A stretch of 64,000 bases of DNA from Solidesulfovibrio sp. (lineage in GTDB: Bacteria > Desulfobacterota > Desulfovibrionia > Desulfovibrionales > Desulfovibrionaceae), in the NCBI RefSeq assembly GCF_038562415.1, contig NZ_JBCFBA010000016.1, positions 1-64,000 on the forward strand, given 5' to 3'. The notes beneath the pieces were generated by a model. The model had not been told where the DNA came from. It ran no database searches and was given only the letters and a program-made list of their open reading frames with translations. Both the position numbers and the translations under genes were made by a program. Shown piece after piece: positions 49,704-59,548 of this stretch; the stretch's first letter is position 1, and the number at the start of each line of letters is the position of its first letter.

Positions 49704-50358
49704 GGGCACAAAATCCTTTCGGTAAGTTGCGTGAGCACGGCCAGCAGCGCCCCGACCAGGCCGATGAAGATCATGGACAGCAGCACCAGCGGCATATCCA
49801 GGGAGTCCATGCCTCGGATGATGAGGAAGCCCGCGCCGGATTTGCCGCCGAGCATCTCCGCGGCCAGCACCACCATCCAGGCGGCGCTGGTGGAGGTGCG
49901 CACGCCGGCGAAGATGGCGTCCAGGGCCGAGGGGATGGCGATCTTCATGAGCTTCTGGCGCGAGGTGGCGTTGAACATGGTGCCGACGTCGAGGGAGGTC
50001 TTCTGGACGTAGCGCATGCCGGCGTGGGTGTTGACCACGATGGCCGGCAGGGAGCCGATGAAGACGAGGAGGATCTTGGGGAATTCGCCCAGGCCGAACC
50101 AGATGGTGATCAGCGGTATCCAGGCCAGGGGCGGCACGGACCGGAAGGCCGTGAACAGGGGCGTCAGCAGGGCGTCCATCCGGCGGTTCCAGCCGGTCAG
50201 GATGCCGAAGGCGATGCCGAACACCCAGGCCAGGGCCAATCGGACACCCACACCCACAAGGCCAGCAGCAGGCCCAGGGAGACGAAGGGCAGCACCACGT
50301 AGACGCGGCCAAGGGTCTGCTCGCGGCGTTCCATCGGGCTCAGTTCGTGTGTTTTCAT
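49679..50358 (-). pseudogene. Sulfonate/nitrate-type ABC permease, internally deleted and frameshifted
   Basis: The start at 50358 (MKTHELSPMERREQTLGRVY, then the first transmembrane span) is coupled to the upstream permease by ATGA. Near 50240 the frame changes, and the second frame gives RLALAWVFGIAFGILTGWN and a normal permease core with the EAA-type loop (AAEMLGGKSGAGFLI). The usual 40-50 residues between the first span and this core are missing. So a deletion has removed one span and shifted the frame. The product is almost certainly inactive. Confidence 0.7.
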
Positions 50359-51197
50359 TGTTTTTTCCACCCGAGGACCTTGTTTTCCACCACGTCGAGC
50401 ACGGCCACGAACAGCGTGCCGATGACGCCGATGACCGCGATGCCCAGGATGACGATGTCCGCCCGGGCGAACTGGCGGCCCATGATGATCATGTAGCCGA
50501 GGCCACTGTCCGCCGCGAGCATCTCCGCCGCGACCAGGGTCGCCCAGGAGTTGCCAAGCGCCACGCGGATGCCGGCGAAGACCATGGTCATGGCCGAGGG
50601 GCAGCCCACCTTGCGAAAGATCGTGAAGTTGGAGGCGCCGCAGGTCTTGGCCACGTTGATCAGCACCGGGCTCGTCTGGCGGATGCCGGTGTAGGCGTTG
50701 ATCAGGCAGGGCACGAAGGCGGCGAAGAAGACGATGAAGGCTTTCGCCCGCAGGTCGATGCCCAGCCAGACGATGGTCAGGGGAATCCAGGACACGGGCG
50801 GGATGGGGCGCACGATCTCGAAGATGGGGCGCACGAAGCGGTCGAAGCCGCGGTACCAGCCCATGAAAAGCCCCAGAGGCACGCCGATGACGATGGCCAG
50901 GACGAAGCCCGTGAGCGCCACGGTGAGGCTGGAGAGGATGTTGACGCCAAGGGTCGCCCCGTCGGGGCTGGGATCGACGAGCTTGACGAAGAAAAGCCGC
51001 ACGATTTCCATGGGCGAGGCCAGAAATCGCTCCGACAGGACACCCGAGGCCGCAACGACCTGCCAGATGATGAGGAACCCCAGGACGCCGGCCACGGACA
51101 GGCTGGTGGCCGTGTATTTGTCCCGTGTCTTCTGGCGCTGTACCAGGGCGACGCGTTCGGCTTCGTTCAGGCGCGCCACGCTCGGCTGCTGTGCCAT
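50355..51197 (-). CDS. ABC permease, taurine/sulfonate/nitrate type (SsuC/TauC-like)
   Basis: 280 residues with about six transmembrane spans. Family motifs: EIVRPIPPVSWIPLTIVWLG and the cytoplasmic loop WATLVAAEMLAADSGLGYMI. Intact by sequence, but its partner permease, ATPase and binding protein are all broken, so it probably has no function now. It lies between the binding-protein gene (120 bases upstream) and the second permease, which it overlaps. Confidence 0.85.
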   Translation of the reverse strand: MAQQPSVARLNEAERVALVQRQKTRDKYTATSLSVAGVLGFLIIWQVVAASGVLSERFLASPMEIVRLFFVKLVDPSPDGATLGVNILSSLTVALTGFVLAIVIGVPLGLFMGWYRGFDRFVRPIFEIVRPIPPVSWIPLTIVWLGIDLRAKAFIVFFAAFVPCLINAYTGIRQTSPVLINVAKTCGASNFTIFRKVGCPSAMTMVFAGIRVALGNSWATLVAAEMLAADSGLGYMIIMGRQFARADIVILGIAVIGVIGTLFVAVLDVVENKVLGWKKQ

Positions 51198-51320
51198 ACC
51201 CTTTTGACCCCCTGCTCCGTCGCTTGGCCGCCTTGGCGCGGCGGGGACGGCGTCCCGCCGGCCGGCTCCTGCTCGGGGCGGGGGCCGCCGCCGCGTCCCC
51301 CGCCGGATGCCACGCCCGCC

Positions 51321-52464
51321 TTACTGGGCGGCAAGGCCCTGCTGTTCCATGACCTTTTTCGCCGCTTCGGCGATGACCGGGTCGATGAGGTGGTCCTTGA
51401 GGATTTTTTCCTTGTCCTCGGGGCTGTACTTTTTCTGGGAGATGTAGAAGTCCATGCCGGCGAGGATCTCGCGCTCGGCCTGGGTGAGGGAGCGGCCCTT
51501 GTAGGGACCGTCGGCGGCCGCGGTGGCCACGGTCATGATCTCCACGGACTGCTTGAGGGAGGGGCCGAGGTACCATTCGATGACGCGTTCGGCGATGCTC
51601 GGCGTGCAGGCGATGCCCTCGTCCTGGCAGCTTTCCAGGAAGTGCTTGGCCGCCTTTTTCATGTTGGCCTCGCTGGCCTTGATCCACGAGGCAGGTCAGG
51701 TGGAAGACGAGGTAGGCGTTGGTGAGCAGTTCCTTGTTTTTTTCCAGGGAGGCCTTGGTGGCCAGGGTGCCGCAGGGGGCGACGATGTCCAGGGTCCGGC
51801 CGTCGGCGATGCGCACGAAGCCCTTGTCGTCGGCGGTGAAGGCGATGGCGTTCCACACGGCCAGGCCGTCGCCCTGCTTGCCCATGAAGCCGGTGAGCGC
51901 GCTGGCCACATCCATGTTGATGGATTTGACATCCGTGAGGTTGAGCCCGACGTTTTTGAGCGCCGCGACCAGCGCGGCCCGGGCCGTGGTGCCCAGGGGA
52001 TAGAGCCAGGTGGTGCCCTTCCAACTGGCCGGGTCCTTGGGGTTTTTGGCCAGGGGGCTGTCCGGGCGGGCGAAAAGCGCCAGGTTTTTCTCGTAATCCG
52101 AGACGCCGATGACCCGGATGTCGTAGCCGACCATGCCGGCCAGCATGCCGCCCAGGCCGCAGCCGGCGATGTCCCAGTTGGCGTTGGCTTCCATCATGGC
52201 CGGGCCGTTGGTGAAGGTCTCGTATTTGACCTCGATGTTGAGTTCCTTGAAGAAGCCTTCCTTGTCGGCGATGTAGAAGGGGATGGACAGGGGCGAGCCG
52301 GCGAAAAAGCCCAGGCGCAGTGTCTGCTTCTGGGCGAACGGCTTGAGCCCGAACGTGGTTTTCGCGCCTTCCCCGGCGGCCAGGGCGTGCGTGATGCGTC
52401 CGGCGAAGGTCAGGGACAGCGCCGCACACAGGACCAGGATCGTCAACCGTCGCGTCATGCTCAT
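51321..52464 (-). pseudogene. ABC substrate-binding protein (SsuA/NMT1-like), frameshifted
   Basis: The frame from ATG 52464 encodes a signal peptide (MSMTRRLTILVLCAALSLTF) and a binding-protein domain (LRLGFFAGSPLSIPFYIADKEGFFKE, DIAGCGLGGMLAG) up to YLVFHLT near 51696. The rest (SWIKASEANMKKAAKHF...to the stop at 51321) is in another frame. One extra base near 51693 explains the shift exactly, since the joined reading HLT-ASWIKASEAN is smooth. Without it the protein would be of about 380 residues, a normal length. It could be a sequencing error, but its neighbours are broken too. Confidence 0.75.
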
Positions 52465-52549
52465 CCGGACGTCTGGCTCGCGGGCGGGTTGACCCCAGCG
52501 GCCGGCCCGGAGCGCCTCCCGTACAGCCCCGCCCGGGGCGCATCGGCGA

Positions 52550-52864
52550 TCAGGAATCGTTGGGGCCCAGGGCCTCCCGCATGGCGTTGCCCTCGCAGTC
52601 CCTGGGCGCGGGCACGCCGAGGAGCGCGGCCAGGGTCGGGGCGATGTCGATGATGTTGGCCGGAATGTCCCGCTGGCCGGCGGCCACGCCCGGGCCGTGC
52701 AGGAGCAGCAGGCAGTGCATGTCCGGCTCGTGGGGAAGCGCCGTGTGCACGCCGGTGAAATGGCGGCCGAGGATGGCCGGTTCGAACATCTCCGGGCTTT
52801 CGATGATCCGCTCGGTGCCGTCGCGGTATTGGATGGCCGCGCGGTAGACGAAGGGGCAGTTCAT
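52550..52864 (-). pseudogene. C-terminal fragment of an alkaline phosphatase/phosphodiesterase-like protein
   Basis: 104 residues with the C-terminal pattern of type I phosphodiesterase/phosphatase-like enzymes: GVHTALPHEPDMHCLLLLHG, then DIAPTLAALLGVPAP. The metal-binding and nucleophile parts of the enzyme are missing, and upstream of about 52890 the strand switches to a TauE/SafE fragment. So only the tail remains, probably left by a deletion or rearrangement. Confidence 0.6.
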
Positions 52865-52906
52865 GTAGCGGCGGCGGATGGCAAAGAGCCCGGGGCCGGG
52901 CTGCGG

Positions 52907-53290
52907 TTCGACCCGTCCCGCAAGGCGCACCGGGCGCTCATGGCCGGCGTCGGCGGGCTGGTGGGCTTTTTTTCGGGCCTGACCGGCGCGGGCGGGCCGA
53001 TTCTGTCGATCCCGGTCATGGTGGCCCTGGGCTTTCCGCCCCTTGTTTCCATCGCCGCCGGCCAGGTGTTGCAGGTGGTCGTCGCCGCCAGCGGCACCCT
53101 GGGCAACCTCTGGTACGGCGTGGTCGATTTCGAGGTGGCGGCGGGTATCACCGCGTTGCAGCTTTTGGGGCTCGTCGTCGGCATCCGGCTGTCCCACCGC
53201 GTTTCCCCGGCGCGGTTGCGCCGGCTGGTCGCCGTGGTGTGCCTTCTCGTGGGGGCGTACGGCTGCCTGCGCGCCCTCTCCGCCCTGTGA
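52907..53290 (+). pseudogene. C-terminal half of a TauE/SafE-family sulfite/sulfonate exporter
   Basis: The reading frame (for example from ATG 52940, 116 residues) shows GGLVGFFSGLTGAGGPILSIP, LVSIAAGQVLQVVVAASGT and the closing spans of TauE/SafE permeases. The N-terminal half is absent. The left junction meets the tail of the phosphatase gene on the other strand. The stop codon at 53288-53290 is in the same frame as the following larB piece. Confidence 0.65.
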
Positions 53291-53983
53291 GGCGGCCGGC
53301 CCTGGCCGCGCAACCTGCCCTTCCTGGACCTGGGGCATACCAAGCTCGACCTGCACCGCGCCCTGCGAAACGGCTTTCCCGAGGTGATCTACGCCGAGGG
53401 CAAGACGCCGGAGCAGGTCGGCGAGATCTTTGCGCGCCTGCGCGAGCACGGCAACATCCTGGCCACGCGGATTTCGCCCGCCGTGGCCAGGCAGGTGCGC
53501 TCCGTGTGCCCCGGGGCGCGCTACAACGCCCTGGCCCGCACCCTGAGCTGGGTCGCGGGCGAGATCGCCTTCAAGGAAGGGGAGATCGCCATCGTCACGG
53601 CCGGCACGTCCGATCTGCCCGTGGCCGAGGAGGCCCGCGAGACCTGCGTCATGTTCGGCAGCCGGGCCTTTGTCGTGCCCGACGTGGGCGTGGCCGGCCT
53701 CCATCGGCTGCTGGACCGGTTGGACGAGCTGCGCCGGGCCAGGGTGGTCATCGTGGTGGCGGGCATGGAAGGGGCGCTGGCCAGCGTCGTCGGCGGGCTA
53801 TTGCCCCAGCCCATCGTGGCCGTGCCCACGTCGGTTGGCTACGGGGCGGCGCTTGCGGGTTTTGCCGCCTTGTGCGGCATGCTCACCTCCTGCGCCAGCG
53901 GCGTGACCGTGGTCAACATCGACAACGGCTTCGGCGCGGCCTGCGCCGCCTGCAAGATCAACAACCTCTTCGCGTCCGGCTAG
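53291..53983 (+). pseudogene. larB: LarB (nickel-pincer cofactor synthase), 5'-truncated
   Basis: The frame right after the TauE stop reads NLPFLDLGHTKLDLHRALRN and FPEVIYAEGKTPEQVGEIFA, then the LarB core IVTAGTSDLPVAEEA, VVPDVGVAGLHRLL, VIVVAGMEGALASVVGG and AVPTSVGYGA, ending SCASGVTVVNIDNGFGAAC. LarB carboxylates and hydrolyses nicotinic acid adenine dinucleotide in making the lactate-racemase cofactor. The normal first 30 or so residues and a start codon are missing. The first possible start, GTG at 53384, is inside the conserved part. Hence a truncated gene; function doubtful. It overlaps the tex stop by 4 bases (convergent). Confidence 0.75.
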
Positions 53984-56115
53984 CTCCCGGCCCCGAGGCC
54001 GCGCAGACTCAGGCCGATGCGGCCGCGCGGCAGGTCCACCTCGATCACGCGCACCAGCACCTCCCGGCCGACGGCGACGACCTCGGCCGGATCGGCCACG
54101 TAGCGGTCGGCCAGCTGGCTGACGTGGACCAGGCCGTCGCGGTGGACGCCCACGTCCACGAAAGCCCCGAACTTGGTGACGTTGGTGACGATGCCCGGCA
54201 GCTCCATGCCGACTTCCAGGTCCTCGATGCTGGCGACGCCCTCGGCGAAGGCGAAGGCGCTGAAATGCTCCCGAGGGTCCCGGCCGGGCTTTTCCAGTTC
54301 GGCCAGGATGTCGGCGAGGGTGGGCAGGCCGATGTCTTCCGACACATAGTCTTGGGGGCGTATCCCGGCCCTGGCCGTGGCGTCGGACAAGAGCTCGGCC
54401 ACGGTGCGCCCGGCGTCGCGGGCCATGCGCCGCACCAGGGCGTAGCGCTCGGGGTGCACGGCGCTGGCGTCGAGGGGCTCCGCGCCGCGCACGCGCAAAA
54501 ACCCGGCCGCCTGCTCGAAGGCCTTGGGCCCAAGCCCCCGCACCTGGCGCAGGGCGGCCCGGCTGGGGAAGGGGCCGCCCGCGTCGCGGTGGGCGACCAC
54601 GGCCTTGGCCAGGGCCGGCCCCAGCCCGGACACGAAGGTCAGCAGTTCGAGGCTCGCCGTGTTGACGTCCACGCCCACGGCGTTGACGCAGCTGGTCACC
54701 ACGTCGTTGAGGGCCCGGCGCAGGCCGGCCTGGTCCACGTCGTGCTGGTACTGCCCCACGCCGATGGATTTGGGGTCCAGCTTGACCAGTTCGGCCAGCG
54801 GGTCCATGAGCCGGCGGCCGATGCTCACCGAGCCGCGCACGGTCAGGTCCAGATCCGGGAATTCCCGCCGGGCGGCCTCGGAGGCGGAATAGATCGAGGC
54901 GCCGGCCTCGTTGACCAGGGCCACGGGCAGGGGCAGGCCGAGTTCGCGCACGAAGGCCTCGGTTTCGCGGCCGGCCGTGCCGTTGCCGATGGCGATGGCC
55001 TGGACGTCGAAACGGGCGCACAGTTCCGTGACCGTCCGTCCGGCGGCCTCCCGCTGGCCGGGCGAGGTGGTGGGGTGGATCGTGGCGTGGTGCAGCAGGC
55101 GCCCCTGGGCGTCGAGCACCGTCAGCTTGGCCCCGGTGCGAAAGCCCGGGTCCAGGGCCAGCACCCGCTTCTGGCCGAGCGGCGGGGCCAGGAGCAGGCC
55201 GCGCAGGTTGGCGGCGAACACCCGGATGGCCTCGGCGTCGGCCTTGGCCTTGACCAGGGCCCGGGTTTCGGTCTCCAGCGACGGGGCCAGCAGCCGCTTG
55301 CAGCCGTCGGCCACGGCCGCCGCCACTTCCTGGGCATCGGGGCCGTTGCCGCGCACGAACCGCCGCCTGGCCAGGTCGAGGAGTTCCTCCTCGGGCGGGC
55401 GCAGGCGCAGGCTCAGAATGCCTTCGGCCTCGCCCCGGAACATGGCCAGGGCCCGGTGGCTCGGGATGGCGCGCAAGGGCTCGTCCCAGTCGAACCAGTC
55501 GCGAAAGGTGGCTCCGGCCGCCTCCTTGCCCTTGGCGACCTTGGAGACGAACCGGCCGCGCCGGACGAAGAGGTCGCGGGCCCTGGCCCGAAGCCCCGGG
55601 TCCTCGGCCGTGTCCTCGGCCAGGATGTCCCGGGCGCCGGCCAGGGCGGCCGGGATGTCGGCCAGGCCCTTGGCCGCGTCCACGAAGGGCCCGGCCAGGG
55701 CCTGGGGGTCGCGGCCCCGCTGGGCCAGGAGCGCCTGGGCCAGGGGGGTAAGTCCCCGTTCCCGGGCCATGGCCGCCCTTGTGCGCCGCTTGGGCCGGTG
55801 GGGCAGGTAGATGTCTTCCAGCCGGGCCTTGTCCGGGGCCTGTTCCACGGCGGCCCGGAGCTCGGCCGAGAGCAGGCCGCGTTCCTCCAGGGAGGACAGG
55901 ATGGCCTGGCGGCGCTTGTCCAGTTCGGCCAGTTCCTCCAGGCGGTCGCGGATGGCGGCGACGGCCACTTCGTCCAGGGAGCCGGTGGCTTCCTTGCGGT
56001 AGCGGGCCACGAAGGGGACCGTGGCGCCCTCGGCCACCAGTTGGGCCACGGCGGCGACCTGGGCCACGGACAGGGACAATTCCTCGGCGATACGCGGGCA
56101 ATGGGTTTCGTTCAC
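53980..56115 (-). CDS. tex: Tex, S1-domain RNA-binding transcription accessory protein
   Basis: 711 residues from the GTG at 56115 (NETHCPRIAEELSLSVAQVA), with AAGGA upstream; an ATG at 56178 would add 21 residues of poor quality. The N-terminal Tex helical part (VPFVARYRKEATGSLDE), the YqgF/RuvX-like domain (LALDPGFRTGAKLTVLD), helix-hairpin-helix motifs (VGVDVNTASLELLTFVSGLG) and a C-terminal S1 domain (GMELPGIVTNVTKFGAFVDVG) are in the usual order. Tex interacts with nucleic acids during transcription; role in this organism unknown. Intact. Confidence 0.95.
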   Translation of the reverse strand: MNETHCPRIAEELSLSVAQVAAVAQLVAEGATVPFVARYRKEATGSLDEVAVAAIRDRLEELAELDKRRQAILSSLEERGLLSAELRAAVEQAPDKARLEDIYLPHRPKRRTRAAMARERGLTPLAQALLAQRGRDPQALAGPFVDAAKGLADIPAALAGARDILAEDTAEDPGLRARARDLFVRRGRFVSKVAKGKEAAGATFRDWFDWDEPLRAIPSHRALAMFRGEAEGILSLRLRPPEEELLDLARRRFVRGNGPDAQEVAAAVADGCKRLLAPSLETETRALVKAKADAEAIRVFAANLRGLLLAPPLGQKRVLALDPGFRTGAKLTVLDAQGRLLHHATIHPTTSPGQREAAGRTVTELCARFDVQAIAIGNGTAGRETEAFVRELGLPLPVALVNEAGASIYSASEAARREFPDLDLTVRGSVSIGRRLMDPLAELVKLDPKSIGVGQYQHDVDQAGLRRALNDVVTSCVNAVGVDVNTASLELLTFVSGLGPALAKAVVAHRDAGGPFPSRAALRQVRGLGPKAFEQAAGFLRVRGAEPLDASAVHPERYALVRRMARDAGRTVAELLSDATARAGIRPQDYVSEDIGLPTLADILAELEKPGRDPREHFSAFAFAEGVASIEDLEVGMELPGIVTNVTKFGAFVDVGVHRDGLVHVSQLADRYVADPAEVVAVGREVLVRVIEVDLPRGRIGLSLRGLGAGS

Positions 56116-56301
56116 TCCGGCAGTTCCTTTGGGGGGCGGTCCGTCCGTCCCATGCCCGGTTGCCGTCGTGGCGGTCAAGCCCCTTGGTGCCGCGCTCCGG
56201 TTTTCGATCGGTTTTGCCTCGCCGCGACAGGCCCGGCCCGGGGGCGAACGCTTTCGCGCCCCGACGGGACGGGTGTCCCGCCGGGGCGCGGGCAGCCAAG
56301 G

Positions 56302-57270
56302 CTAGGGCTGCTTGATCTCGCCCACTTCCCACAGGCTGGGGCTGGTCATCAAATCCCCGGGCGTGACGAAATCGGCGCATACGCCGAGAATCGGCGGCGC
56401 GCCGAGGCCCAGCGCGCCCACCGCCCCCCCGGTGGCCAGGGCCTTGGTCGCGGCGGCGCCGAAGCCGGCCAGGGAGCGGCCCAGGGCCTGCACTTCCTCG
56501 GTCGACACGGCCGCTTCCGTGGCCCCGGCCTGGGTTTCCACCAGGAAGGCGTTGATGAGTCCGTCGAGTTCCTCGCGGCTGACGGGTTCCGGCGCCGGCG
56601 CCCCGGCCGCGACGTCCAGGGCCGTCAGGCGTGACCGGCCGGGCGTGGCGGCCGCGAACATGGCCCGCCGGCTCGGGGGAGGCCCGGCCGGCCGGGCCGC
56701 GCCCGGCGCGGCCAGGCCAAGGCCGGTCATCCCGCCCGGATAGGCCCGGCCGAGGATCTCCAGGGTATAGGCGTCCACCGGGGCCGGCAGGGCCTCGTCG
56801 TAGCTGCGGAAGACGAATTCCGAACAGATCATGGGCTGTTGCCCCTGCGCCGTGAGGTTGGCCAGAAAGCTGGCCGCCTTGTCCAGGATGCCCCGCAACA
56901 GCACGGACAGGACCGGCGTCAGGGTGATTTTCCGCGTGGTGGCCAGCAGGGCCAGGAGCAAGATGCCTTCGTAGGCGTAGCGATGGCCCTCGGCCAGCAC
57001 CGTGTCGGCCACGGCCAGCACCGGCTCCATCCCCGGGGGCGTGGCCTTGAGCCGGTAGGCGAAGACGTGGTCCCCCTTGATGCTTTCGGCCAGGTCCGTT
57101 TTGACCACGCCCTGGCCCAGGGCCTCGCCGACCTGGCCGTTCCCCAGATACAGCCCGGCATGGTTCACGGGTTTGCCGTCGAAAAAGCGGATCAGCCGGC
57201 CAAGCAGGGAGTCGCCGCGAAAAAGCAGCACATCCCCGGCCTTGAGGTCCTTGGTTTCGATCATGGCCAT
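56302..57270 (-). CDS. Permuted papain-like amidase (YiiX/NlpC-type), putative
   Basis: 322 residues from the ATG at 57270 with AAGGAGA upstream. The N-terminal AGDVLLFRGDSLLGRLIRFF, then VNHAGLYLGNGQVGEAL with a His, and later PMICSEFVFRSYDEAL with a Cys give the His-before-Cys order of circularly permuted NlpC/P60 enzymes (lecithin-retinol acyltransferase-like/YiiX). No signal peptide is seen. The C-terminal 130 residues are Ala/Gly/Pro rich and I do not recognise them. It starts 25 bases after the hydrolase-subtilase gene and is most likely in its operon. Confidence 0.7.
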   Translation of the reverse strand: MAMIETKDLKAGDVLLFRGDSLLGRLIRFFDGKPVNHAGLYLGNGQVGEALGQGVVKTDLAESIKGDHVFAYRLKATPPGMEPVLAVADTVLAEGHRYAYEGILLLALLATTRKITLTPVLSVLLRGILDKAASFLANLTAQGQQPMICSEFVFRSYDEALPAPVDAYTLEILGRAYPGGMTGLGLAAPGAARPAGPPPSRRAMFAAATPGRSRLTALDVAAGAPAPEPVSREELDGLINAFLVETQAGATEAAVSTEEVQALGRSLAGFGAAATKALATGGAVGALGLGAPPILGVCADFVTPGDLMTSPSLWEVGEIKQP

Positions 57271-57295
57271 ACCGTCTCCTTGGGTTGGGGTTGGA

Positions 57296-59548
57296 TCAGG
57301 TGGTGGCGAGCATCCTGACCAGGTTGGGCATGCCGGCCCCTTGGGAGTAGGGGTCGCGGCCGAGGTCCGTGCAGTTGTCGCGCAGGATGGCCTTGACCTT
57401 GTCGGGAAAGCCGATGAATTCCCGACGCACGGACAGGAATCCCGCCAGCAGGCCGGAAACGTGGGGACAGGCCATGCTGGTGCCGCTTTGGGCCACGAAG
57501 AGCCGGTCAAAGGCCGAGGCCCCGGCCGGGGCGGAGCCGGGATCGGCCCGCACGGACACGATGTTCTCCCCGGGCGCCACCAGGTCGGGCTTGCACCTGC
57601 CGTCGGCCGTGGGGCCCCGGGAGGAGAAGTAGGAAATGCCGTAGGTGTGGGGGTTGGTCTTGTGCACGGAGCCCACGGCGATGGCCTCGTCGAGGTTGGC
57701 CGGGTCGCCGATGCAGATGTCCTGGTTGAATTCGGCCATGCCGAGGATGTTGAGCACCCCCTCGTTGCCGGCGGCCACGCAGGCCAGGCAGCCCTGCCGC
57801 CACAGGCGGCGCAGTTCCCGGCAGATGGGCGAGAAGCCGCAACCGTAGACCCGGTAGTCGAAGGGGCCGCCCAGGCTCAGGTTGACGCCGTGCACGGCCA
57901 GTTCGACCGAGGCCTCGTTGCGCGCGGCGATGTCGTCCAGGGCCTTGATGATGGCGGAATCCTGGCCCCGGCCGTCGTCGTCGAGGACTTTGTAGACCAG
58001 CAGCCTGGTCTTGGGCGCCACGCCGGAAAGGACCGGCCCGGGCGCGCCGGGCCGGTCGGAGCAGTCGGTCTGGCCGGCGATGATGCCGCAGACGTGGCTG
58101 CCGTGCACGGCGGGCTTGGGGTTGGTGACGGTCTGGGGCCTGCCCTGGCCCGTGCAGTCGAGGACCTCGACGATGGTCTTGTGGGCCTGGAAATGGATAT
58201 GGCCGCTGGCGACGCCCGTATCCAGCACCGCCCAGGTGATGCCGTGGCCGTCGGCCTCGTAGGGGCCGCGGGCCGGGGCGGCCTGGATGGTGCGGCAGGA
58301 TTCGATGAGCTGGATGGACTTGATGCCGTTGCGCCACACGGCGGTTATCCGAAGCCCTTCGCCGGTCGCGCCCGGGGCGGTCGCGCCGGTCGCCGCGTCC
58401 TTGGGCGTGAATGTGTCCCGCAGCGCCTCCAGTTCCTGGCGGGTGAGCCTGGCGGCGACGTAGCGTTTGAGGGTGTCGGGTTCCGCTGCCGGTGGCAGGT
58501 GCCGCCTCACCTCCTCGGCCGTATGCCCGTCGGCCTGGCCGTCGAGCTCGATGAGCACGGGCAGGCGCTGCTCGGGCAGGGCGTCCTCCATGTCGGCGGC
58601 CACGTCCTTGGCGATGTGGAACGGGGCCACGGCATTGCTGTATTCGGCCCCGGCCACCTCCTTGACGGCCTGTTGCACCCGGGGGACGCGCAAATAGCCT
58701 GTGCCGGAATGGGGTTGCCGGGGGCTGTCGGGATTGAGCCCGGCGGCGGCGAGGTTTTCGATGACCACGTTGGGGTGGAAGTCGTTGCTGATGTCGCGGT
58801 CGAGGGCCACGATGTCGAGCTTGTCCGCCGCGTTGAGCCAATGGGCCACGCCGTCCGGCGGAGCCAGGGTATCGCGCCCGAGCCAGCGGCGCAGCCCGTC
58901 CATGACTTCCGTCAGGGCCAGGGGGGAGCCGATGGTGACGAACAGGGGCACGTCGTAGGTTTGGCGGCACAGGGCCTCGTAGGCGATGACCGAGCCGAGG
59001 CTGTGGCCGACCACGACGAAGGGGCCGCCGCTGGCCAGGCGCTGCGTCACCGCGTCGAGCATGGCCTGATGGCGTTGCTTGCCGAACAGGTAGTCGTTGA
59101 CGTCGCGCAGGAAAAGCCCGGTGACGAACCGGGTGAGGAAGCGGCGCAGTGCCTCGGGCAGGGGCAGGACCTTGGCCGCCATTCCGGCGGCGGCCGCGGT
59201 TTCGGCCGAGTCCTGCATTTTTTCGGCGATGGACCGCAGGATCGCCAACTGCCCCGGGTCCTGCACGGACAGCCGGTCCGGGTCCAGGCTGAAGCCGCCC
59301 CCGGCCTCCAGGCGCAAGGGCAGGTCCATGGCCCGGAAGCCGGCCTCGGGCTGTCCGATGTCCCCCTGGACGGAGGCGGCCTCGGGCGTGGGGTAGTATT
59401 CGCGGTTCACCCAGTAGGCCATGCGGCTTTTGTCTCCCAGGTCGCGGCCGAACAGGGCCGTGTCCCACAGGAGCTTCAAGGCGCTGGCCGGGGGTTTGTT
59501 GCCGATGCCATGGACGTAAACGATGGTTTTCGCACACGCCTTACCCAT
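57296..59548 (-). CDS. Alpha/beta-hydrolase fused to a subtilisin-like serine protease
   Basis: 750 residues. N-terminal part (about 1-330): TIVYVHGIGNKPP and FVVVGHSLGSVIAYEAL with the lipase nucleophile Ser, so an esterase/lipase-type fold. After a linker (about 330-430) comes an S8 subtilase: Asp in WAVLDTGVASGH, His in HGSHVCGIIAG, the oxyanion Asn in VAAGNEGVLN, and Ser in QSGTSMACPHVSG. All catalytic residues are present. No signal peptide, so the enzyme is probably cytoplasmic, which is rare for subtilases and fits a regulated effector rather than a nutrient protease. Partner gene 56302. Confidence 0.88.
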   Translation of the reverse strand: MGKACAKTIVYVHGIGNKPPASALKLLWDTALFGRDLGDKSRMAYWVNREYYPTPEAASVQGDIGQPEAGFRAMDLPLRLEAGGGFSLDPDRLSVQDPGQLAILRSIAEKMQDSAETAAAAGMAAKVLPLPEALRRFLTRFVTGLFLRDVNDYLFGKQRHQAMLDAVTQRLASGGPFVVVGHSLGSVIAYEALCRQTYDVPLFVTIGSPLALTEVMDGLRRWLGRDTLAPPDGVAHWLNAADKLDIVALDRDISNDFHPNVVIENLAAAGLNPDSPRQPHSGTGYLRVPRVQQAVKEVAGAEYSNAVAPFHIAKDVAADMEDALPEQRLPVLIELDGQADGHTAEEVRRHLPPAAEPDTLKRYVAARLTRQELEALRDTFTPKDAATGATAPGATGEGLRITAVWRNGIKSIQLIESCRTIQAAPARGPYEADGHGITWAVLDTGVASGHIHFQAHKTIVEVLDCTGQGRPQTVTNPKPAVHGSHVCGIIAGQTDCSDRPGAPGPVLSGVAPKTRLLVYKVLDDDGRGQDSAIIKALDDIAARNEASVELAVHGVNLSLGGPFDYRVYGCGFSPICRELRRLWRQGCLACVAAGNEGVLNILGMAEFNQDICIGDPANLDEAIAVGSVHKTNPHTYGISYFSSRGPTADGRCKPDLVAPGENIVSVRADPGSAPAGASAFDRLFVAQSGTSMACPHVSGLLAGFLSVRREFIGFPDKVKAILRDNCTDLGRDPYSQGAGMPNLVRMLATT

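Noticed and set aside
53239-56634. Plus-strand frame of 1131 codons across larB and tex
   Set aside because: Antisense shadow of tex; Gly/Gln/His-rich with no motifs.
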